From positions 62,001-126,000 of the forward strand of contig JAQUWD010000001.1 in NCBI GenBank assembly GCA_028693055.1: DNA of 64,000 bases, given 5' to 3'. The position numbers and the translations under genes were made by a program. How positions within the stretch are numbered: position 1 is the first letter of the stretch; each line of letters begins with the position of its first letter. The notes under the pieces were generated by a model that searched no databases, was not told the origin of the DNA, and saw only the letters and a program-made list of their open reading frames with translations. The DNA comes from Eubacteriales bacterium. GTDB lineage: Bacteria; Bacillota; Clostridia; Christensenellales; Aristaeellaceae. Positions 1 through 7,843 of this stretch are shown one piece after another.

Positions 1-538
1 GGTACAGCTCCGTTAAATCGCGATATAAATAGGTATGCTCGATGTAAAGCTGCAGCTGGTTTTGCTTGTAAAAGCACAGCTCGTCCGCCAGCGCCTTCAG
101 CGTTGCAAGGGTCGGCACCCGGCCGCGGGTAACATCCAGATAGTAACCCCGGTTTGAAAGGGACGGCGCGTCCACGATTTCCACGCCGTTGAGACAGCAG
201 CCCTCCTGCCGGATGATCTGGCGCAAGGTCTGCACGCCGTGAAGCAATCCGCGCGGATCTCCGCCAGCAACGGAAACCAGCTGCGGGGTGATCAGCAGAC
301 GGTAGCCTTGCTCCTTTTGGGCAGCGTCCAGCAGGAGCGCAATATCCCCGTCGCGGCTCTCGCCCCGCAGGATGGGCAGCTCGAAGCCCGTGAAGCGCCG
401 GATTTCCGCTTGCAGCTGCTTTGCGCCGGTCATTCCAAGCTCGCCGGTGCTTTCTCCCAGCACGATTGCGGTCTGCAAGCCGATGTCGAATACGCCCTGA
501 AGTCGGTTCTCGTGGGTGGGTGTGGGTAAGTAGAACAT
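1..538 (-). CDS. GH20-like glycosidase (beta-N-acetylhexosaminidase type), N-terminal part, cut by window edge
   Basis: The minus strand is open from an ATG at 538 to the window edge, giving about 179 residues. A good Shine-Dalgarno sequence (GGAGG, 7 nt spacing) precedes the ATG. The first ~120 residues read like the alpha/beta domain that precedes GH20 catalytic domains (segments such as FTGFELPIL, LLHGVQTLRQII). Next comes a GH20-like barrel start, NRGYYLDVTRGRVP, then LKALADELCFYKQNQLQLYI. GH20 enzymes remove terminal N-acetylhexosamines from glycans. The catalytic Asp-Glu pair would lie beyond the window, so activity cannot be judged. No signal peptide is seen, suggesting a cytoplasmic enzyme. 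It lies downstream of prs in the same direction but behind a hairpin. Another glycosidase family with a related N-terminal domain is the main alternative. Confidence 0.65.
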   Translation of the reverse strand, partial: MFYLPTPTHENRLQGVFDIGLQTAIVLGESTGELGMTGAKQLQAEIRRFTGFELPILRGESRDGDIALLLDAAQKEQGYRLLITPQLVSVAGGDPRGLLHGVQTLRQIIRQEGCCLNGVEIVDAPSLSNRGYYLDVTRGRVPTLATLKALADELCFYKQNQLQLYIEHTYLYRDLTELY

Positions 539-564
539 GGGGCATCCTCCTATTTCCTGACCTG

Positions 565-607
565 TAAAGAAGCCCGCCGGCATTGACACGTCGGCGAGCT
601 TCTTTAT
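565..607 (-). terminator. Hairpin terminator after prs
   Basis: An imperfect inverted repeat (about 15 bp per arm with two mismatches, loop near 580-591) lies between the prs stop and the next gene on the minus strand. Its lower stem is GCTTCTTT paired with AAAGAAGC. The U-tract is weak, so read-through into the GH20-like gene is possible. Confidence 0.5.
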
Positions 608-632
608 TAGTCATGTAAATCAAAGTAGGGCG

Positions 633-1847
633 TTAAATCAGCCGAAAGCCCGCTTCCGTCTGCTTGTCGTGATAGCGGCCGATGAGCGCTTTGATGCGAT
701 CATAGGGGTTCAGCAATCCACTGAGGCTGCGGTCATGGTTCAGGCTGGCAATGATGTAGGAAATATACTTGCTCATATCCGCCTCGATAAACCAAGGCGC
801 GGCCTTTAATTCGGGCGTGCGGTAGGTCAGGTTGGTGGAGATAATCCGGCTGATCAGCCCGTCGGCATAAGCCTTTTGGAAAGCGTCCAGACCGTTGGTG
901 AACAGGGCGAAGGTGGCTGCGGCGAAGATGCGGTTAGCCTTGCGCTTTTTCAGCTCCTTGGCTAAATCCAGAATGCTGTCGCCGGAGGACAAAATATCAT
1001 CGGACACCAGCACGTCCTTGCCCTCTACGTTGTCGCCCAGATATTCGTGGGCAACGATGGGGTTGCGGCCGTTGACGATGCGGGTATAATCCCGGCGCTT
1101 GTAGAACATTCCCATGTCCAGCCCCAGCACGGAGCTATAGAAGATATTGCGGTCCATTGCGCCTTCATCGGGGCTGACGATCATCATATGCTCCCGGTCT
1201 AGCTGCAAATCGCATTCCTTGCGGAACAGGGCCTTCAAAATCTGATAGCTGGGCTTGACGCTGTCAAAGCCCATCAAGGGCACGGCGTTCTGTACCCGGG
1301 GGTCATGAGCATCAAAGGTGATAAAGTTGGTTACGCCCAGATTTTGCAGCTCCTGCAATGCAAGGGCGCAGTCCAAACTTTCCCGGGTGGTGCGGCGGTG
1401 CTGGCGGCCTTCGTACAGAAGGGGCATGATAACGTTAATACGCTTCGCCCGTCCGCCGATAGCGGCAATGATACGCTTCAAATCCTGATAATGGTCGTCG
1501 GGAGAGGTGGGTACTTCCTTGCCGTACATGTTGTAGGTTACATTATAGGCGCCGATGTCGCATAGAATGTAAATATCATACCCTCGAACGCTGCTTTTGA
1601 TCATGCCCTTGCCCTCGCCGGTGCCAAACCGGGGGCATTGGGTTTCGATCAGGAAATCGTTGCGATTATAGCCCATCAATGCGTAAAGCGGGGTATCCTC
1701 CAGCGCGTCTTGTTGCTCGTGCCATTTCAGCAGCCAGCTGTTAACCATTGCGCCCAACGCCTCGCAGCCGGGCATCGCGATCAATCCTAGGGGCGCGTAA
1801 GGCGTAGTTAACAAGTCGTTGTTCCAGGTGCTCACAAAATCCGTCAC
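633..1847 (-). CDS. prs: Ribose-phosphate pyrophosphokinase (PRPP synthetase), long clostridial form
   Basis: Transfers pyrophosphate from ATP to ribose 5-phosphate, making PRPP for nucleotide, histidine, tryptophan and NAD synthesis in the cytoplasm. The flexible-loop region is EGRQHRRTTRES (residues ~146-157). The PRPP-binding loop is VLVSDDILSSGDS (~279-291), a variant of the usual DD-x-x-x-TG-T pattern. At 404 aa it is longer than the usual ~315 aa, matching the extended Prs subfamily I associate with clostridia. The start is a GTG at 1847 with AAAGGAG 8 nt upstream. It is transcribed alone from the promoter at 1892-1920. Confidence 0.9.
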   Translation of the reverse strand: MTDFVSTWNNDLLTTPYAPLGLIAMPGCEALGAMVNSWLLKWHEQQDALEDTPLYALMGYNRNDFLIETQCPRFGTGEGKGMIKSSVRGYDIYILCDIGAYNVTYNMYGKEVPTSPDDHYQDLKRIIAAIGGRAKRINVIMPLLYEGRQHRRTTRESLDCALALQELQNLGVTNFITFDAHDPRVQNAVPLMGFDSVKPSYQILKALFRKECDLQLDREHMMIVSPDEGAMDRNIFYSSVLGLDMGMFYKRRDYTRIVNGRNPIVAHEYLGDNVEGKDVLVSDDILSSGDSILDLAKELKKRKANRIFAAATFALFTNGLDAFQKAYADGLISRIISTNLTYRTPELKAAPWFIEADMSKYISYIIASLNHDRSLSGLLNPYDRIKALIGRYHDKQTEAGFRLI

Positions 1848-1891
1848 TTGTCATGCTCCTTTTTGTCGTCACAGGGGTGGCATACAAGCAT

Positions 1892-1920
1892 AGTATAACT
1901 CAAAACTTCCACACTGAAAA
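1892..1920 (-). promoter_or_regulatory. Sigma-A-type promoter of prs
   Basis: On the minus strand, TTTTCA (1915-1920) and TATACT (1892-1897) are separated by exactly 17 bp, about 45 bp upstream of the GTG start. The intergenic region 1848-2037 also holds the Shine-Dalgarno sequence of the divergent gene; I found no convincing plus-strand promoter in it. Confidence 0.6.
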
Positions 1921-2037
1921 GCCGGAAATGAAAAAAAGGCAAACATTTGGCGGTTTTTGTGAAATAATGACATGTTTTTTGTGTTCCTATACACGGCATA
2001 GCTACATATCCTTATTGAAAGGAAGGGAGGAATTTCC

Positions 2038-3063
2038 ATGGGAAATACTGCCATGATCGTCTTGGCGGCACTTTTCATTCTTTTCTCGCCTCAGGTGATG
2101 GCGGCTGCTACCACAGCCGCCCAGGTTTTTGTAAGCGGGGTGCTGCCCGCGCTTTTCCCCATGATGATTTTAAACGGCCTTAGCGTTGCGTTAAAAGGCG
2201 AACAAAGGGACGCGCCGGGGCGAGAGATCTTGACCACCATCCTCTTCGCCTTTGCGGCGGGCTCTCCCGCTTCGGCCCAAAGGCTTACAGGCATAGCCTA
2301 CCGCCTGACCCGTCCCGGACGATACGCCATGGCGGCCGCCACCGGCGTAATGAGCCCCATGTTTATTGTGGGTACGCTAGCCGTCCATACGGGACAGCAC
2401 CACGCTAGCTGGATCATGCTAACGGCTCACTGGCTTTCCGCCCTGCTGACGGGGTGGGGTTGCCGGGTCTGGCTGCAAAGAACAGCTCCATTACCAAAGC
2501 CCACAAAAGACGAGCCTCTCCCTCCTCAAGAAGGTAAGCAGCTTTCGCTGGCTGCGGCGCTGCCCGGCGCGGTAAGCGCGGCGGCTCAGGCGCTACTATC
2601 CGTATGCGGAGCCATGATGCTCTTCTCCATCGTGGCCTGCCTTCTCAAAGCCATGCTGGCGCTATTGTTTCCCGGTTGGGTTGCGGCAAACGCGAAGCTG
2701 CTATCCATCGTATGGGCGCTGATGGAGATCGGCGGCGGCTCCTTTGCGGTGCTAGACGCTTTTCACGCGCCGCCTTTCGCTTTGCTCTGCGCTCTTTGCA
2801 GCTTTGGCGGCTTGTCCATCTGGCTACAAAATCTGCTTTTCTTTCAGAATCGAATAAACCCCGCAAAGCTCCTGCTTATTCGCGGGCTTCACGGGGTCAC
2901 AGCCTATGGTCTTTGTACGCTGCTTTTTCGTTTGTTTCCTCAAGCGCAAGCAGCCTTTTCGCCCCAAGGCGCTTCCATACTGTTCTGTTCTTCTCGGGCG
3001 CTTATTTTGACTGCCGCACTGGCGCTGCTTTGTCTGCCGAACCGTCGCCGGTCTTGCCCTTAA
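2038..3063 (+). CDS. YlbJ-like sporulation/nucleoside-recognition-type integral membrane protein
   Basis: A polytopic membrane protein of 341 aa with about eight hydrophobic helices. The segment FVSGVLPALFPMMILNGL near residue 31 resembles the conserved FPSLLPFF-type segment of YlbJ. YlbJ-family proteins carry gate-like membrane domains, and in Bacillus subtilis YlbJ is expressed in the mother cell and needed for heat-resistant spores. The ATG at 2038 follows a strong GGAAGGGAGG. The gene is single, divergent from prs, and its last 62 bp overlap the 3' end of the convergent gtrA-like gene. The family call rests on segment similarity and topology only; another gate-domain transporter is possible. 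Confidence 0.6.
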   Translation: MGNTAMIVLAALFILFSPQVMAAATTAAQVFVSGVLPALFPMMILNGLSVALKGEQRDAPGREILTTILFAFAAGSPASAQRLTGIAYRLTRPGRYAMAAATGVMSPMFIVGTLAVHTGQHHASWIMLTAHWLSALLTGWGCRVWLQRTAPLPKPTKDEPLPPQEGKQLSLAAALPGAVSAAAQALLSVCGAMMLFSIVACLLKAMLALLFPGWVAANAKLLSIVWALMEIGGGSFAVLDAFHAPPFALLCALCSFGGLSIWLQNLLFFQNRINPAKLLLIRGLHGVTAYGLCTLLFRLFPQAQAAFSPQGASILFCSSRALILTAALALLCLPNRRRSCP

Positions 3064-3541
3064 ACACCCAAAACTTGCTGACCACATAATTGAAAATCAT
3101 AACAAAGATCAACACAACGATACGGTTTACAATATTGCTAACGCCTATGGATTTGAGCAGCAGCGCCATGCCTTCCTCAAAAATCAGAAAGCTCAGCACG
3201 CGTCCCAGCGCAAACTGCGCCAGCTCCACCCAAATCTGGGAAGCAGTTCCGCCCTTGACCATAAAAACCATCCGCCGATTGATCCAGAAGGCGAACAGCA
3301 CGGAGATCACCCATGAAATAGCGTTGGCTACCATGACGTGGGTCGCCGTTGCCAAATTGATGGTATGCGCCACCCAGGAAATCAAGCCCTCGGTCATGGG
3401 CTCCTTGGGAGCCAGCGCAAAGCATACGCCATAGGAAATGATCATGCTCAGCACCGTAGTCAAGCCGCCGGCGACAACGTAGCGGAGCAGCTCGTACTGC
3501 TCCTTATGGCTATTGAGATATCCCTTGATTTTTTCGAGCAT
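3002..3541 (-). CDS. GtrA-family membrane protein
   Basis: A 179-aa protein with four hydrophobic helices (about 19-41, 68-92, 105-128, 137-160) and family-typical segments: LLRYVVAGGLTTVLSMIISY at the N-terminus, FWINRRMVF after helix 2, and NYVVSKFWVFKG at the C-terminus. GtrA proteins are thought to help flip or deliver undecaprenyl-phosphate-linked sugars used to decorate envelope glycans. This fits its place at the end of a glycan locus beside a GT-C-like membrane protein. The start follows AAAAGGGAGG and lies 18 nt after the 72-aa gene. The 3' end overlaps the convergent YlbJ-like gene. Confidence 0.85.
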   Translation of the reverse strand: MLEKIKGYLNSHKEQYELLRYVVAGGLTTVLSMIISYGVCFALAPKEPMTEGLISWVAHTINLATATHVMVANAISWVISVLFAFWINRRMVFMVKGGTASQIWVELAQFALGRVLSFLIFEEGMALLLKSIGVSNIVNRIVVLIFVMIFNYVVSKFWVFKGKTGDGSADKAAPVRQSK

Positions 3542-3559
3542 TGGTTTGTTCCTCCCTTT

Positions 3560-3778
3560 TTAATCATCCTCGCCATGATCCCCTCGCCCGTAGTCGCAGC
3601 TAAGGATATCGGCTAAGGGAATGGTGACCGGCTCCTTTTTGGAGCCAAGCAGCACGGTAGCCTTGAGGGGATCGAGATCAAGCACCAGCATGCTTCGCTG
3701 TACAAGCTGTCCGTTCAAAAGGAGCATAGCGCGTATTTTTCGCCCGCGCTCCATGGAGTAGCGCAAAAATCGCATCAT
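3560..3778 (-). CDS. Small conserved-looking protein of unknown function (72 aa)
   Basis: Not recognised. A 72-aa soluble-looking protein with a basic N-terminus, a central segment rich in Leu and Val (MLLLNGQLVQRSMLVLDLDP) and an acidic tail (GRGDHGEDD). The ATG overlaps the stop of the upstream GT-C-like gene (ATGA), and gtrA follows 18 nt later, so it is translationally coupled inside the operon. That coupling is the main evidence that it is real. It may be a small partner of the membrane glycosyltransferase; this is inference from position. Confidence 0.6.
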   Translation of the reverse strand: MMRFLRYSMERGRKIRAMLLLNGQLVQRSMLVLDLDPLKATVLLGSKKEPVTIPLADILSCDYGRGDHGEDD

Positions 3779-5772
3779 TGTCGGTATTCCTCCGGCACGG
3801 CAAAAACCCGGTTCTGTCCTCCCTCGGTTTCAAAAACCAACGGAAACAGCTGCTCGATGGCGCTTTCGTTGATGGTGAACCAGTCGGCGGCGCGCTCATA
3901 AGCGCTGACATAGATATACTCCACACCGTAGCGCTTCAGCAGCAGCGTGTTCTCCACCGGGTTCTCATAAAACGCCGCCACCTCTGCCTGCCGAACCGAG
4001 GTGTCAAAGCCGTGATAGTACAGATAGGAGCTGCTAGAGCAGAGAATCGTCCGCCCGGCTAAAGAGCTAACCGGGTTCAGGTGCTGGTTGCCGGTGATAA
4101 AGATACTGTGCTCCGGGGTATTCTCCTTGATATACTCCGCGGTTTCGATATCCTTGGCAGAGTACGCCTGATAATCGCCGACCCATTCCCGGGCCACGGT
4201 TAGCCCGGCAGAAAAGAAGCAGCAGACCAAGAACAACGCCGCAATCACCCGCCGCCCCGGCAGCTCCTTCAAGCGGCTATACAGGTCAAGGGCGTAATCC
4301 GCCGCCATGGGCAGGCAGAGCATGAACCATACGTACAAAAGCTTGTTGTTATCGTACTCGTTGGGCTGGAACAGGAAAACCTCGGCTACCGCATAAATCA
4401 GAAACGCGCCGGAGGCAATCAGGCGATACTGCCGCAGGTCGTCCGGCAGCTCCTGTTGTCCCTTGGGCTTGCGGCGAAACAGCGGCAGCAGAATCAGCAG
4501 ATAGGGCAGGCCGATATTTTTGATATAGAACCAGAAATAGGGATCCACCAGCCCGTTTCCGCCACGGTTGTTGCACCAATTGAATTGGAAGCGCAGAAAA
4601 TGCTGGCTATTCGTGGCCTGCACAAAGGTAAAGGAAATGAGCTGGGGCAAGGAAAGAACCGCTGCAATCGCGCCATACAAAAGCCAAGGCAGAAAGGTCT
4701 GAAGCCGTTGTCCCTTGGCGGCGCTCCAAAGGCTATAGAGGCACGCGCCCAAGGAAAACAAAATCAGCGCCAAAAAGCTATGAGTATGCAGCAGCGGCAT
4801 GCCCCCGGCAAAAACACCCAGCAGCACCAACGCCCGCAAATCGTGCCTCTCTTTCCGGCACAGCGGCGGAACCAGCAGGTTAAGGCAGGGCAGCAAAATC
4901 GTCCAGCCGCCCAGCAGCCCTCGTTGAGGGATCAGCAGATCGCAAATGATGTTAGACCAGCGCAGATTATTGGGGTCGGGCTGGTTGGTGGGCGTTTTGT
5001 AAAACCCCTCCATCACCGTGCGCAGATTGTCCCAAACCGTAGTGGTTATGCCGTTTTGCACCGTACCGCTGAGGGTGTAGAAAAAGCCCAGCCCGCCGTT
5101 TAAAAACAGCAGGAAAAACGCCAGCGTCCGCGCGCCCCTGCGCCGACAGAGCTGGTCGCACAAAAGCCAATAGCCCGCGTAGCACAGCAGCATCATGAGG
5201 GAGCCTGTAAAGGCCATAGCCATGGGCAAAGACTGTCCCAGCATATACATGCTGGTGGCAATGCTATCCGAAAGATAGGGGTAAGCCATGGTAGCGCCCA
5301 GCATCAGGCTATTTTCCAAAGGAAACCGCGCGTTTACAATGCTGGTGGTTACCGCCAAATGCAGCGACAGATCCCCATAGGTGCTTTGCCCCACATGATA
5401 GGAGCCGTCGGCGGCGGGGCGGATGGAATGGGTGTACTGTAAATAGCAGCTAAGCACCATGAGGGGCACAAGCAGCGCGCAAAGGCTTACCAAGCGACGC
5501 TTTTCCGCACTGTCAAAGGGCAGCGCCTCCCGCCGATCCCGCAAAACCCAGCACGGCGCCATAAGCGCCGCCAGCGTAGCCGCCGCCAGCCAGTGGGCTG
5601 TCAAGGTAAAAGACACGGCGTACGCCCACAGCACCGGCAGCCACATCAGCAGAAGCACGCCCAAGGAAAGGCCCAGATAAACGCGAATAAGGGGCCGTAG
5701 GCGAGGCAGCAGCAGCCGAGTCATCACAATGCCGCAGCAAAGGAACAAGAGCAGATACAAAATCGAAATCAA
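3775..5772 (-). CDS. Polytopic GT-C-like membrane protein, putative polyprenyl-sugar-dependent glycosyltransferase
   Basis: A 665-aa protein with about 12-13 predicted membrane helices and a C-terminal soluble part (after ~540) with an alpha/beta look (EYIKENTPEHSIFITGNQHL, YGVEYIYVSAYERAADWF). An early extracytoplasmic loop has YGDLSLHLAV at about residue 132, the kind of acidic motif found in GT-C enzymes that use lipid-linked sugars. The start is a TTG at 5772 with GGGGGAGG 6 nt upstream. Its gene overlaps the 72-aa gene and sits two genes before gtrA, a common arrangement for sugar decoration at the outer face of the membrane. The exact family is not resolved. Confidence 0.55.
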   Translation of the reverse strand: MISILYLLLFLCCGIVMTRLLLPRLRPLIRVYLGLSLGVLLLMWLPVLWAYAVSFTLTAHWLAAATLAALMAPCWVLRDRREALPFDSAEKRRLVSLCALLVPLMVLSCYLQYTHSIRPAADGSYHVGQSTYGDLSLHLAVTTSIVNARFPLENSLMLGATMAYPYLSDSIATSMYMLGQSLPMAMAFTGSLMMLLCYAGYWLLCDQLCRRRGARTLAFFLLFLNGGLGFFYTLSGTVQNGITTTVWDNLRTVMEGFYKTPTNQPDPNNLRWSNIICDLLIPQRGLLGGWTILLPCLNLLVPPLCRKERHDLRALVLLGVFAGGMPLLHTHSFLALILFSLGACLYSLWSAAKGQRLQTFLPWLLYGAIAAVLSLPQLISFTFVQATNSQHFLRFQFNWCNNRGGNGLVDPYFWFYIKNIGLPYLLILLPLFRRKPKGQQELPDDLRQYRLIASGAFLIYAVAEVFLFQPNEYDNNKLLYVWFMLCLPMAADYALDLYSRLKELPGRRVIAALFLVCCFFSAGLTVAREWVGDYQAYSAKDIETAEYIKENTPEHSIFITGNQHLNPVSSLAGRTILCSSSSYLYYHGFDTSVRQAEVAAFYENPVENTLLLKRYGVEYIYVSAYERAADWFTINESAIEQLFPLVFETEGGQNRVFAVPEEYRQ

Positions 5773-5796
5773 ACAAAACCTCCCCCACAGGCGGAA

Positions 5797-7074
5797 TTAT
5801 ACGGAAAGCATAGACCGGAAAAACTGCACCGCCGTTTGGAGCGCCCCGTCGGTTACGGTGCAAAGGCCGCTTAACGCTTCCTCGCCGGTAACCATAAAGG
5901 GAGAAAAGCGATATACCTTTTCGCCCATGGCGGTATAAAAGCGGCCGTCAGTAATGAAGGGACACAGGCAGGGCGCGATCACTGCGCGCTCAAACTGGAT
6001 TTCAATCGCAGTTTCCAGCGCGTCCCACGCTTCGCCCTTGGGGTCGCTCAACCGACTGTGCTCGTACTCCACCTCCGTATCCAGCCGAAGCGCCGGATTG
6101 CGCAAAAGGCGACTCATCCGCTTTTTCATAGCGGCGGTTTGTACGCCCGGTATCACCGTCAGGCGAAAGGAAAGCTCCGCCTTTCTGGCAGGAGCGGCGG
6201 GTAGGCCCTCCGCCTGCATGGCATACAGGGTTAGCTCCGATAAAAAGAACTGGCGCATCACAGAACGGCCCCGCCAACGGCAACGGATCAGCGGAAAGGT
6301 GAGCCCGGCGTGCTGCATCATCAGCCGCTTGAAAAAGCTGCTGTCGCGCCCAACCGTCCACAGCATCCGGCGGCTAGCGTCGCACAGCGCAGCCTTGCGG
6401 CTATGGCGGGTAAACCGCGCGCCGCATTTTAACAGCTCGTCCAAGGGGCGGGCGTTTTCCTGCTGGACGGTCACGGCATCATCTGCCGTGACGCGGCCCG
6501 TCAGCAGTCCTTTTTCCGCAATGCCGATCAGCGCCAGCGGCGCTCCCTTGGGCAAATAGGTACGGAACGCATCCATGGTAGCATACCCGCCGTAATCCAA
6601 AACAAAACAGGGCTTAATACCCCGTGCGTTCAGATGGGCAGCCATGCTTTCCGCGCCTGCGCCGCCGCTGAGCCCGTCCATGCTCAACGCTAGAAACAAA
6701 TCCCCACCGGGGCGGTATCCGTCTCGGAGCAGCTCCTCCAGCGCCTCTAGCAGCGATACCACATGCGCCCGGGAAAGCGGCACGCACAGGGAGGCTTCCG
6801 GTCGGTTCGACGGATGAAAGGAGCCTCTTTCGGGAGCATCCAAATGAGCGGTAAAAATCAACGGCTCCGTGATGCTGGCTCCCTGCAGCTCCATCAGCAG
6901 CGCGTCATTGGCAAAGGTTTTCTGTTCGGTTTTGGAAAAGACCAGCGGGTAGCACTGCCTCAGCACGTCAAGAACCTGCTTGGCTCCCTCCGGCGAATAG
7001 GCGGTATAGACGCTCAGCCTGCGAAGCGCGTCCTGGGCGCGGTCATAATTCAGCGGCGCTAAAAATTCACTCAC
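5797..7074 (-). CDS. M20-family peptidase-like protein with degraded metal site
   Basis: The 425-aa protein follows the M20 (PM20D1/carboxypeptidase-like) pattern: FTAHLDAPER (~75-84) as the HxD strand, VLDYGG (~158) as the usual Asp-containing strand, and ITDGRFYTAMG then YRFSPF near the C-terminus as the TDSRFY and FSP elements. The segment that should read D-E-E-x-x-G-x-x-GA is LSMDGLSGGAGAE here, so the bridging acidic pair is lost. It may be inactive or bind metal differently. The start is a GTG at 7074 with an AGGGGG Shine-Dalgarno sequence. It lies between pgsA and the GT-C-like gene, 12 nt after pgsA. Confidence 0.65.
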   Translation of the reverse strand: MSEFLAPLNYDRAQDALRRLSVYTAYSPEGAKQVLDVLRQCYPLVFSKTEQKTFANDALLMELQGASITEPLIFTAHLDAPERGSFHPSNRPEASLCVPLSRAHVVSLLEALEELLRDGYRPGGDLFLALSMDGLSGGAGAESMAAHLNARGIKPCFVLDYGGYATMDAFRTYLPKGAPLALIGIAEKGLLTGRVTADDAVTVQQENARPLDELLKCGARFTRHSRKAALCDASRRMLWTVGRDSSFFKRLMMQHAGLTFPLIRCRWRGRSVMRQFFLSELTLYAMQAEGLPAAPARKAELSFRLTVIPGVQTAAMKKRMSRLLRNPALRLDTEVEYEHSRLSDPKGEAWDALETAIEIQFERAVIAPCLCPFITDGRFYTAMGEKVYRFSPFMVTGEEALSGLCTVTDGALQTAVQFFRSMLSV

Positions 7075-7086
7075 AACTCCGTCCCC

Positions 7087-7686
7087 CTACTGGCCAATCA
7101 AGCCTTGCTCCTTCGCCTTACGGATGCTGTCCGTTACGTAAAAGACAAGGGCGCACAGCGTCGTGATAACAGCCAGCCAAATGACAATGAGATCCGGGGT
7201 TAAGAACCAGCCGGGGCAGAGCTGCAAAAACCAGTCGTGGAAAAAGCACAGCACCAGCCCGCCGATAAAGATGCAATGGGCTACCTTGCCGATCATGCTG
7301 CTGTAAACCACCAAGCCCTTTTTCAGCAGCAAAAGACCGCCAGCCACCATCACCAGCTCCTTGAGTAGCAGCACAATGACTGCAGACAGCGGAATCACAG
7401 CGGGAATAGCCTCGTTGCCAATCATCATGCTAAACATGGCGGTGAGCACCATCACCTTATCTGCAAAGGGGTCCATCAGCTTGCCGAAATTGGTGATCAG
7501 GTGATATTTACGCGCGATCATGCCGTCGAAAAGATCCGTCAAGCAGGCAGAGACGAACACAATGAGCGCAGGGTATTTCATTCCCTTCACAAACAGAACA
7601 ATATACACCGGCACCAGCAGGAGCCGTATCAGGGTAAGGACATTAGGCACATTCCAGTTCTTCTTGAGATATTCTTTTGCGGTCAC
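7087..7686 (-). CDS. pgsA: CDP-diacylglycerol-glycerol-3-phosphate 3-phosphatidyltransferase
   Basis: Makes phosphatidylglycerol phosphate from CDP-diacylglycerol and glycerol 3-phosphate at the inner membrane face. The CDP-alcohol phosphotransferase signature D-x2-DG-x2-AR-x8-G-x3-D-x3-D is complete: DLFDGMIARK followed by GKLMDPFADK. About six membrane helices follow the NVPNVLTLIRLLLVPVYI N-terminus. I place the start at the GTG at 7686 because AAGGAGG lies 10 nt upstream; the frame stays open to 7770 but that extension has no family character. About 199 aa, normal for PgsA. It lies between the BIG2 surface protein and the M20-like gene, all on the minus strand. Confidence 0.9.
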   Translation of the reverse strand: MTAKEYLKKNWNVPNVLTLIRLLLVPVYIVLFVKGMKYPALIVFVSACLTDLFDGMIARKYHLITNFGKLMDPFADKVMVLTAMFSMMIGNEAIPAVIPLSAVIVLLLKELVMVAGGLLLLKKGLVVYSSMIGKVAHCIFIGGLVLCFFHDWFLQLCPGWFLTPDLIVIWLAVITTLCALVFYVTDSIRKAKEQGLIGQ

Positions 7687-7792
7687 GTAGGTGACGCCTC
7701 CTTCATCTGAGGATGCATCCATTATAGCATTCGCCGCCAAGGGAAGCAAGGAGCGAATAGCACAACCCACAGCTCAAATAACGAGTATCAAA

Positions 7793-7840
7793 AAGGCAAG
7801 GGGATAGGCTGCGTCAAACGCCGCGCTCTCCCCTTGCCTT
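7793..7840 (-). terminator. Intrinsic terminator after the BIG2 surface protein gene
   Basis: A perfect 12-bp stem, AAGGCAAGGGGA paired with TCCCCTTGCCTT, is followed on the minus strand by TTTTT. It begins just after the stop at 7844, so pgsA and the genes beyond it are probably transcribed from another promoter or by read-through. Confidence 0.85.
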
Positions 7841-7843
7841 ACG

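Noticed and set aside
239-529. A 96-codon plus-strand frame near the left edge.
   Set aside because: It lies opposite the GH20-like gene, which has a Shine-Dalgarno sequence and family motifs; the plus frame has neither.
1962-1994. A sigma-E-like promoter before the YlbJ-like gene (AAATAAT and CTATACAC).
   Set aside because: The spacing between the two parts is about 18-19 nt, too long for sigma-E.
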